Positions 1 through 4,883 of a stretch of DNA of 7,442 nucleotides are shown one piece after another. Made by a program: the position numbers and the translations under genes. The notes under the pieces are model-generated. The model was not told the DNA's origin, made no database searches, and was given only the letters and a program-made list of their open reading frames with translations. This DNA is from Ignavibacteria bacterium (GTDB taxonomy: Bacteria > Bacteroidota > Ignavibacteria > Tepidaquicellales > OLB5): contig JAPUEV010000288.1 in assembly GCA_027492415.1 (NCBI GenBank), forward strand, positions 1 to 7,442, in the 5' to 3' direction. Each line of letters opens with the position of its first letter. Position 1 is the first letter of the stretch.

Positions 1-14
1 AATTTTTAAACAGC

Positions 15-55
15 CTTGACTTTTTTGGTTCTTTTTGTGTCAAGACAAAAAGAAC
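15..55. repeat. Nested inverted repeat downstream of the first DedA gene
   Basis: Two overlapping palindromes are visible. GTTCTTTTTG (28-37) pairs perfectly with CAAAAAGAAC (46-55) across an 8-nt loop, and CTTGAC (15-20) pairs with GTCAAG (39-44), so two mutually exclusive stems are possible. The element lies downstream of the minus-strand DedA gene ending at 130. Read on that strand, the 10-bp stem is followed by CC and an A-run rather than a T-run, so it is not a canonical rho-independent terminator. From memory only, it resembles short dispersed intergenic palindromes common in Bacteroidota genomes. It could be such a repeat or act as an RNA 3' end. Confidence 0.5.
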
Positions 56-129
56 ATATTAATCAAATATTGAAAATAATTAAATAAAGGTTTGGTTATA
101 TATGTAAATTACAGTTTTTTGTTAAGCAA

Positions 130-777
130 TTACTTCTTCTTACCGAATTTATGTTTGAGATATTTTATTATACCGGGAAGGATAGATAAAAATACTATTA
201 TTATTATTACCTTATCAATATGCTTTTCTACGCCGGGTATAAGCCTGCCCAGGTAAAATCCAAGCAGTGTCATGCTTAATACCCACAGGATACCGCCGAA
301 TATATTGAACTGTGCGAACTTGGTATATTTCATTTTAGCTATACCTGCAACTGTCGGGGCAAACGTTCTTATTATGGGCATGAACCGCGCAATAATTATT
401 GTAACCCCGCCATGCTTCTCATAAAACTCCTGGGTTTTTATAAGGTAATCTTTCCTGAAAAAGAAAGACTTTTCTTTTTTGAAGAGGCGCGGACCGGCTT
501 TAGAGCCAATCCAGTAACCCGTAGCATCGCCTAATATGGCACTGGGTATCAATGAAAGGTTTAAATAAACAATGTTTAAAAATGGCTCGCCGGATACGGG
601 ATCATTAGTTGCTGCAAATAAACCGGCTGTTACAAGCAGTGAATCACCCGGCAGAAAAAAGCCGGCAAGCAATCCAGTTTCTGTAAATATAATTACCGCA
701 AGCCCAAGGTAACCTGCCCACATTACAATTGATCTTACATCATATATCTGCGCTAATATTTCTTTTATGAATTCCAA
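130..777 (-). CDS. DedA family (SNARE-associated/VTT domain) inner-membrane protein, copy 1
   Basis: This 215-aa polytopic membrane protein belongs to the DedA superfamily, whose members support membrane homeostasis and include transporters that recycle polyprenyl-phosphate or phospholipid head groups. Family marks are the acidic residue E33 in FTETGLL, the FFLPGDSLLVTAG re-entrant segment (P43-G44-D45), GYWIGSKAGPRLF (87-99), and ARFMPIIRTFAPTVAG with arginines R131 and R137 spaced like the essential pair in E. coli YqjA/YghB. The C-terminus is basic (KYLKHKFGKKK). Length is normal for the family. The start is TTG at 777, chosen because GGAG (complement of 785-788) lies 7 nt upstream and because the paralogue aligns from the same residue. 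The neighbouring minus-strand gene is a close paralogue 128 bp upstream. The exact substrate cannot be told from sequence. Confidence 0.93.
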   Translation of the reverse strand: MEFIKEILAQIYDVRSIVMWAGYLGLAVIIFTETGLLAGFFLPGDSLLVTAGLFAATNDPVSGEPFLNIVYLNLSLIPSAILGDATGYWIGSKAGPRLFKKEKSFFFRKDYLIKTQEFYEKHGGVTIIIARFMPIIRTFAPTVAGIAKMKYTKFAQFNIFGGILWVLSMTLLGFYLGRLIPGVEKHIDKVIIIIVFLSILPGIIKYLKHKFGKKK

Positions 778-784
778 TTTTACA

Positions 785-788
785 CTCC
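785..788 (-). promoter_or_regulatory. Shine-Dalgarno site for DedA copy 1
   Basis: GGAG on the minus strand, 7 nt before a TTG codon at 775-777, supports the non-ATG start of this DedA gene. No ATG in the same frame lies near the aligned family N-terminus. Confidence 0.6.
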
Positions 789-798
789 AAAATAGCTG

Positions 799-820
799 TA
801 TCTATAGCTGGTAATAGATA
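799..820. repeat. 7-bp inverted repeat upstream of DedA copy 1
   Basis: TATCTAT (799-805) and ATAGATA (814-820) form a perfect inverted repeat with an 8-nt spacer, starting 22 nt upstream of the DedA TTG start on the minus strand. It could be an operator or a leader hairpin near the ribosome-binding site. In such an AT-rich spacer chance is also plausible. Confidence 0.3.
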
Positions 821-869
821 GTTAATAAATAAGCTGCTTTAATTATTTAATTATATATTACAAAATTTC

Positions 870-896
870 AAAAAAAGAAATATCTGTAATTCAGAT
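870..896 (-). terminator. Weak rho-independent terminator after DedA copy 2
   Basis: On the minus strand, nine bases past the stop of the second DedA gene, ATCTG pairs with CAGAT (plus-strand 892-896 and 882-886) around a 5-nt loop. It is followed by ATTTC and then seven Ts (870-876). The stem is only 5 bp with two GC pairs, so termination would be partial. Readthrough into DedA copy 1 remains likely. Confidence 0.35.
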
Positions 897-905
897 GGTA
901 CGTGT

Positions 906-1532
906 TTATTTTTTTTTGCCGAACTTATGTTTAAGATATTTTATAATACCGGGGAGAAGTGAGATAAATACAACTGCGATAATAACTTTTTCTATATGCT
1001 TATCCACGCCGGGGATAAGCCTTGCAAGATAAAAACCTATGAGCGTCATGCTTAAGATCCATGCAACCGCGCCAATAATATTATAAAACGTGAATTTCTT
1101 ATAATCCATTCCCCCGATACCGCCAACAACAGGGGCAAATGTCCGTAAAATTGGCATGAACCTGGTGATTATCATTGTTGAAGCGCCGTGTTTTTCATAG
1201 AAAACCTTTGTTTTTATGATGTAATCCTTCCTGAAAAGCAGAGATTGCTCCCTGTTAAACAGCCTGGGACCCGCCTTTCTGCCAATATAATAACCTGCCA
1301 TATTACCTAAAATTGCGGCTGGTATAAGGAGTAAATTGAGGTAGAAAATATTCAGCTCACCTGTTGCGGCAAACAAGCCCGCAGTAACTAAAAGTGAGTC
1401 ACCCGGCAGAAAAAAGCCAATTAACAACCCGGTTTCAGCAAAAACTATAGCAACCAAACCAATGTAACCCGCCCACATAACCAGCGACTTAACATCATAT
1501 ATCTGCGCGAATATTTCCTTTAAGAATTCCAA
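906..1532 (-). CDS. DedA family (SNARE-associated/VTT domain) inner-membrane protein, copy 2
   Basis: This is a 208-aa paralogue of the adjacent DedA protein, about 70-75% identical by eye over the whole length. It keeps E33, PGD (43-45), the GYYIGRKAGPRLF segment, and ARG-type motif TRFMPILRTFAP with R124 and R130. The last 16 residues (LPGIIKYLKHKFGKKK) are identical in both copies. The only length difference is a 7-residue deletion after the re-entrant segment, where copy 1 has NDPVSGEPF and this copy has GE. The chosen start is TTG at 1532, where both proteins begin with (M/L)EF(I/L)KEI and the upstream DNA is still similar. The open frame continues to another TTG at 1580, adding 16 residues that copy 1 lacks. 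The Shine-Dalgarno match at 1532 is poor, so the start is less certain than the gene. Confidence 0.92.
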   Translation of the reverse strand: MEFLKEIFAQIYDVKSLVMWAGYIGLVAIVFAETGLLIGFFLPGDSLLVTAGLFAATGELNIFYLNLLLIPAAILGNMAGYYIGRKAGPRLFNREQSLLFRKDYIIKTKVFYEKHGASTMIITRFMPILRTFAPVVGGIGGMDYKKFTFYNIIGAVAWILSMTLIGFYLARLIPGVDKHIEKVIIAVVFISLLPGIIKYLKHKFGKKK

Positions 1533-1620
1533 TGTAAGCCACAAAAATAGCGATATTGGCAAGGAGGTGCAATGTAACAACTACCCCACAATTAATTATT
1601 TACCTTATAAAATTTACTTT

Positions 1621-1648
1621 TTTTGCCTTTTGCTTTTTTACTTTTGCC
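1621..1648. repeat. Period-7 tandem repeat, TTTTGCC type
   Basis: Four adjacent heptamers are readable: TTTTGCC, TTTTGCT, TTTTTAC and TTTTGCC. They lie in the divergent spacer between DedA copy 2 and the Spy-like gene. The arrangement resembles the short tandemly repeated heptamers known from cyanobacteria and seen in other AT-rich genomes. No coding role is apparent. Slippage or dispersed-repeat origin is inferred. Confidence 0.55.
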
Positions 1649-1690
1649 TGAATCCGTTTACATCTTGTTACAATTCATACAAATGGTATT

Positions 1691-1711
1691 ACATAACTTG
1701 TATTATGTTTG
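1691..1711 (+). promoter_or_regulatory. Candidate promoter with overlapping palindromic operator for the Spy-like gene
   Basis: TATGTTTG at 1704-1711 fits the Bacteroidota -7 consensus TAnnTTTG. No TTG lies at the expected -33 distance, so the promoter call is weak. A perfect inverted repeat, ACATAA (1691-1696) and TTATGT (1703-1708) with a 6-nt spacer, overlaps this box. A further pair, ATACAA (1677-1682) and TTGTAT (1698-1703), overlaps it as well. A regulator bound here would block or position polymerase. If used, the leader of the downstream gene would be near 90 nt. Confidence 0.3.
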
Positions 1712-1792
1712 TACAGCATTAAAGTTAAAACAATGTTATGATACTACAGAATACACTTTGCTTTATGCTTTTAAACTATTGTTAAATTTATA

Positions 1793-1797
1793 AGGAG
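1793..1797 (+). promoter_or_regulatory. Shine-Dalgarno site deciding between two nearby ATGs
   Basis: AGGAG sits 8 nt before the ATG at 1806. A second, out-of-frame ATG at 1801 is only 3 nt from it, too close for initiation. The spacing therefore selects 1806, which opens the 155-codon reading frame with a signal peptide. Confidence 0.7.
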
Positions 1798-1805
1798 AAT
1801 ATGCC

Positions 1806-2273
1806 ATGGTTACAAGACCGTTTTTCAGGAAAACAAATCTGCTGGTTTTTGCTGTAATGTTTGTTGCATCAATGATAGCCGGTTCACATTTATACTCACA
1901 GGATGGTGATGCTCCAAAAGGTAAACCGCCTGTAGGCAATCACGGTGATAATAACGGTGATGACCCGATGGGAAAGAAGAAGGGTCCGCCGCCTGAAATG
2001 AAGGAGCGCACACCCGAAGATATGGCTGACCATATGAGCACTATGCTGACAGATAAATTAGGACTGAATGATACACAAAAGAAAAGTGTTTATGATATAG
2101 TGTATACTTATGCAACCAGTCATGACCGCTCAACATTTGACCGCAAAGAGCTTGACGATAAGATAAGGGTAGTACTTACTGCCGAACAAAATGATAAATT
2201 TGATGAGTTCATTAAGAACGGTCCGCCGAAACAGGGACCGCCTCCGAATATTGATGAACCGGGCTCAAAATAA
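1806..2273 (+). CDS. Exported small protein with LTxxQ-type motifs, Spy/CpxP/ZraP-like
   Basis: This 155-aa protein has a clear signal peptide: basic n-region (MVTRPFFRKTN), hydrophobic core (LLVFAVMFVASMIAG, about 12-26), and likely cleavage near residues 27-31, so it should be periplasmic. Residues 33-70 are a low-complexity linker rich in G, P, K, N and D. The folded part (about 71-137) has two helical segments with LTxxQ-like motifs, LNDTQ (87-91) and LTAEQ (124-128), the second followed by NDKFDEF as in the LTxxQ family of Spy, CpxP and ZraP. The tail is proline-rich (GPPKQGPPP). Family members are periplasmic chaperones or stress and metal sensors. The spacing between motifs and the short helical core differ from classical members, so this is a family-level guess. 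It stands alone, with an operator-like palindrome upstream and a strong terminator downstream. Confidence 0.82.
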   Translation: MVTRPFFRKTNLLVFAVMFVASMIAGSHLYSQDGDAPKGKPPVGNHGDNNGDDPMGKKKGPPPEMKERTPEDMADHMSTMLTDKLGLNDTQKKSVYDIVYTYATSHDRSTFDRKELDDKIRVVLTAEQNDKFDEFIKNGPPKQGPPPNIDEPGSK

Positions 2274-2423
2274 AAAACACGTTAATCAACAATGTGGAAA
2301 GTGAAGAAAGCAGATTTTTTTTGGGGAACAAAATGAAGCTGCAATAAGTGTAAGAAACAAGACACTGATAATCAAATAAACGAAGTGTAATGCAATTCTT
2401 CAAACTCACCACAATTCCTCTTT

Positions 2424-2463
2424 GCCGCTGGATGTAACCCAAATTACTCAGCGGCTTTTTTTT
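2424..2463 (+). terminator. Rho-independent terminator
   Basis: GCCGCTG (2424-2430) pairs perfectly with CAGCGGC (2449-2455), followed directly by eight Ts (2456-2463). An inner helix, GTAA (2434-2437) with TTAC (2444-2447), closes a 6-nt loop. It ends the plus-strand transcript of the Spy-like gene about 150 nt after its stop codon and insulates the following operon. Confidence 0.9.
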
Positions 2464-2538
2464 AACATCTGCTCAATTATAACTTTTCATCACATTAAAT
2501 TTGTTCTAAATTTTTTATAATTTTATTTCATTTCAATA

Positions 2539-2556
2539 AATTCGTGAAATTGGTGG
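2539..2556. repeat. Two-unit period-9 repeat, AATTCGTGA type
   Basis: AATTCGTGA (2539-2547) is followed directly by AATTGGTGG (2548-2556), matching at seven of nine positions. It lies in the AT-rich spacer before the glycosyltransferase. From memory, AATTCGTG-type units recur in Bacteroidota intergenic DNA. With two units the case is weak. Confidence 0.3.
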
Positions 2557-2633
2557 TTAAAGCTTTTTGCTTTTTAACAATTACGAATATATAGCTCAAA
2601 ATGGCATTTTTCACGCTTTTTTTCCATTTACAA

Positions 2634-2664
2634 TTGTTTTTGCAAACATTAATGGTTAATTTTG
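2634..2664 (+). promoter_or_regulatory. Candidate Bacteroidota-type promoter for the glycosyltransferase operon
   Basis: TTG (2634-2636), a 20-nt spacer, and TAATTTTG (2657-2664) match the Bacteroidota primary-sigma consensus TTG...TAnnTTTG. A TATGAT hexamer (2665-2670) directly follows and could act as a classical -10. Either would start transcription some 30 nt before the GTG start at 2705, after the strong upstream terminator. It is the natural place for the promoter of the five-gene plus-strand run. Confidence 0.45.
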
Positions 2665-2704
2665 TATGATATTTTTATGAAAGTCTTAAATTTGAAAGGT
2701 TTTA

Positions 2705-4039
2705 GTGGCAGATTCAGAAGAGCCCGTGAAAACGGCGATCGGTAAAGTTCATACTCCCCTTGAAGCAGGAAATGGCTCAATTGTTAGCGAACAAAGGATC
2801 GAAAAAAATAATTCATCAGATAACGGAATAACTTCAGCGGATTCACCAAAAGATACAGTAAACAGGCCTAAGAACGGAAAATCCAGGTATCACAAATACC
2901 CGCGGAAACCGCGCCTGAACGGCAAAAGCCCGGTTGAAGAAACCGTAACAGAAACAAATAAGCAGGAAATTGTAAACCAGCAAAAGAAAGAATCTACGCA
3001 GGAACAAAAACCGCAAAATAAAAAGTACTTCAGGAAAAACGGCAATCAAAGGCGTTTCCTTCCCCGTGAGAACAGGCAAAATGCCCAGTCTCAGCAGTTA
3101 AACCTGTCCAATAAAACAGTAAGTGTTGTTGTCCCGCTTTACAATGAAGAAGATTCACTTGTTGAGCTTTCTGTTGCGCTAAAAAAAGTTCTCGATAACT
3201 TAAGATGCACCTGGGAAGTTATCTTTGTTGATGACGGCTCCAATGACGGCTCATACCAGAAGCTCCAGGAAATTCACAGGGTGAACAGCCGTTTTAAATG
3301 TCTTAAGTTCAAGCGTAACTACGGTAAATCATCGGCATTGCAGGAAGGATTTAAAGCAGCAAAAGGTGATTATATTATCACAATGGATGCTGACCTGCAG
3401 GATGACCCGGATGAAATTCCGGCAATGATAGCAAAGCTGAATGAAGGCTATGACCTGGTTTCAGGCTGGAAAAAAGTGCGTCATGACCCGTTCATAAAAA
3501 AGCATACTTCAAAGCTTTTCAATAAAGTTACCAGCATTATGGTTGGGTTAAGGCTGCATGATTATAACTGCGGCTTAAAGGCGTACGTTAAAGATGTAGT
3601 TAAAAATGTAAAAGTTTACGGAGAAATGCACCGTTACATTCCCGCGCTTGCGCATCTTTCCGGATTCAGGGTAACAGAAATGGTTGTAACACACCATGAA
3701 CGCAAGTACGGCAAAACAAAATACGGCTTATCCCGTTTCTTCAACGGGTTGTTCGATCTTATCACAGTATTATTCACAACAAAATATATAAAGCGTCCGC
3801 TGCACCTGTTCGGCTTCCTTGGTGTGTTAAGCTTCCTTGCGGGTACGGGCATATTGCTTTACTTAACCATACTAAAATTCTTTGAAGCTACACCTATCAG
3901 CGGCAGACCTCTTTTCTTTGTGGGTATTCTGTTCGCAATTGTTGGCGTACAGTTCTTTTCCATCGGGCTTATCGGGGAAATGATAACTAAAACCACTGTT
4001 GAAAATGACAGTGTAATAATTGATAAAACCCTGGGCTGA
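2705..4039 (+). CDS. Polyprenyl-phosphate glycosyltransferase, GT2 family (GtrB/ArnC/DPM1-like), with long basic N-terminal extension
   Basis: This 444-aa membrane enzyme probably transfers a sugar from a nucleotide donor to undecaprenyl phosphate on the cytoplasmic face, making a lipid-linked sugar for envelope glycan decoration. The GT2 domain spans about 138-360: VVPLYNEE (142-149), VDDGSNDGS (175-183), the metal-binding DAD (228-230) within DADLQDDPDE, and the late basic motif HHERKYGKTKYG (330-341). Two transmembrane helices follow (about 366-390 and 402-426), as in GtrB/ArnC. Residues 1-137 are unusual: hydrophilic, predicted disordered, with 21 Lys/Arg between 54 and 124 and many N, Q, E and S. 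Typical relatives start almost directly at the VVPxYNE strand. The start is GTG, preceded by AAAGG with 5-nt spacing. The frame is open throughout the extension. The sugar and final acceptor cannot be inferred. Confidence 0.93.
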   Translation: MADSEEPVKTAIGKVHTPLEAGNGSIVSEQRIEKNNSSDNGITSADSPKDTVNRPKNGKSRYHKYPRKPRLNGKSPVEETVTETNKQEIVNQQKKESTQEQKPQNKKYFRKNGNQRRFLPRENRQNAQSQQLNLSNKTVSVVVPLYNEEDSLVELSVALKKVLDNLRCTWEVIFVDDGSNDGSYQKLQEIHRVNSRFKCLKFKRNYGKSSALQEGFKAAKGDYIITMDADLQDDPDEIPAMIAKLNEGYDLVSGWKKVRHDPFIKKHTSKLFNKVTSIMVGLRLHDYNCGLKAYVKDVVKNVKVYGEMHRYIPALAHLSGFRVTEMVVTHHERKYGKTKYGLSRFFNGLFDLITVLFTTKYIKRPLHLFGFLGVLSFLAGTGILLYLTILKFFEATPISGRPLFFVGILFAIVGVQFFSIGLIGEMITKTTVENDSVIIDKTLG

Positions 4040-4086
4040 TAAAAAAAGTCCGCAATAAATATATTAACACTAAAATTTTAAAACCT

Positions 4087-4100
4087 AAACAGCCCTGTTT
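4087..4100. repeat. Short palindrome before lpxA
   Basis: AAACAG (4087-4092) and CTGTTT (4095-4100) form a 6-bp inverted repeat with a 2-nt centre, ending 6 nt before the lpxA ATG, where a Shine-Dalgarno sequence would be expected but is absent. It could be a protein-binding site. The RNA hairpin would be poor. Confidence 0.25.
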
Positions 4101-4106
4101 TTACAT

Positions 4107-4883
4107 ATGAGTTTGATAAGCGATAAAGCTGTTATTTCACCAAAAGCTGTGGTAGGAACCAATGTTTCTGTTGGCCCTTTCAGCATTATTGAAGATGGCG
4201 TTACTGTTGGCGATAATTCTGAGATACATTCAAGCGCGCTGATACACAAAGGAACTACGCTTGCAAAAGGAGTTCGTGTATTTCATTCTGCAATAATAGG
4301 CGGTGAGCCGCAGGACCTCAAATTCACAGGCGAGGAAACTACTGTTGAAATCGGCGAGAACACTGTGGTACGCGAGTTTGCAACAATCAGCCGCGGTACA
4401 AAAGCGCGCAACAAAACCGTAGTTGGCAGTAACTGTTATGTAATGTCTTATGTGCATATTCCGCATGATTCCATTATAGGCAACAATGTAATCCTATCAA
4501 ATGCCATCAACATGGGCGGCCACGTTGTTATTGATGACTGGGCTATTGTTGGGGGAATGGTAGGCATACACCAGTTTGTTCATGTTGGCGCACATTCATT
4601 TATAGCATTCAGCGCAAGGGTTACAATGGATGTACCTCCTTATATTCTTGCTGGAGGCTCTCCACTGGGCTACAAAGGACTGAATGTTGTAGGCTTAAAA
4701 CGCCGCGGTTTCACTGATGAGCAGCTGCGCAATATTAAAAATGCATATAATCTTATTTACGGACCTGAGTATAATATCAGCGACGCAATAAAAGCAGTAA
4801 AGGATTCTGTCCCAATGACAGATGAAATTAAGAACATTATCTCTTTTATTGAACAAAGTGAGCGCGGGATCATCAGGAAATAA
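4107..4883 (+). CDS. lpxA: UDP-N-acetylglucosamine O-acyltransferase LpxA (first step of lipid A synthesis)
   Basis: LpxA transfers a 3-hydroxyacyl chain from ACP to the 3-position of UDP-GlcNAc in the cytoplasm, committing it to lipid A. At 258 aa it matches the usual length (262 in E. coli). Hexapeptide repeats of the left-handed beta-helix fill about 5-185, followed by the helical C-terminus with GLKRRGF (196-202). The catalytic His is H120 with D121 (E. coli H125/D126). H117, H139, H155, Q156, GEPQDLKF (66-73), N193 and R199 are also conserved. E. coli H99 is Ser95, and the acyl-chain ruler residue G173 is Phe168. There is no Shine-Dalgarno sequence before the ATG. The gene sits 67 bp after the glycosyltransferase and its 3' end overlaps the next gene. 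LpxC, LpxD and FabZ, frequent neighbours elsewhere, are absent here. Confidence 0.96.
   Translation: MSLISDKAVISPKAVVGTNVSVGPFSIIEDGVTVGDNSEIHSSALIHKGTTLAKGVRVFHSAIIGGEPQDLKFTGEETTVEIGENTVVREFATISRGTKARNKTVVGSNCYVMSYVHIPHDSIIGNNVILSNAINMGGHVVIDDWAIVGGMVGIHQFVHVGAHSFIAFSARVTMDVPPYILAGGSPLGYKGLNVVGLKRRGFTDEQLRNIKNAYNLIYGPEYNISDAIKAVKDSVPMTDEIKNIISFIEQSERGIIRK

Larger units (their letters stand above)
2274..2704. other. 431-bp gene-free stretch: long 3' UTR, terminator, AT-rich promoter region
   Basis: The first part (2274-2423) lies between the Spy-like stop and its terminator. It contains only tiny reading frames, such as a 14-codon one at 2292-2336 with no ribosome-binding site. The terminator is at 2424-2463. 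The rest (2464-2704) is very AT-rich. It holds a two-unit period-9 repeat (2539-2556), a bulged inverted repeat GTTAAA/TTTAAC (2556-2561, 2573-2578), and a likely promoter at 2634-2664 for the glycosyltransferase. I see no structured RNA family or hidden gene. Confidence 0.6.

Noticed and set aside
1542..1549. Minus-strand TATTTTTG matching TAnnTTTG just upstream of DedA copy 2
   Set aside because: It is about 10 nt from the chosen TTG start, leaving almost no leader, with no -33 partner at the right distance.
1561..1577. Plus-strand AAGGAGG followed by ATG TAA, a strong ribosome-binding site in front of a start-stop codon pair
   Set aside because: It lies antisense to the 5' end of DedA copy 2, with no promoter seen and no downstream frame. 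It is most likely a chance match.
2292..2336. 14-codon reading frame (MWKVKKADFFWGTK) downstream of the Spy-like gene
   Set aside because: No ribosome-binding site, very short, and composition typical of the surrounding spacer.
2212..2442. 76-codon minus-strand frame in the spacer after the Spy-like gene
   Set aside because: It runs through a rho-independent terminator, overlaps the end of a real gene, and has no recognisable protein features.
2677..2745. 22-codon out-of-frame upstream reading frame overlapping the glycosyltransferase start, a possible attenuating leader peptide
   Set aside because: No ribosome-binding site before its ATG and no regulatory codon runs. AAAGG is placed for the GTG at 2705.
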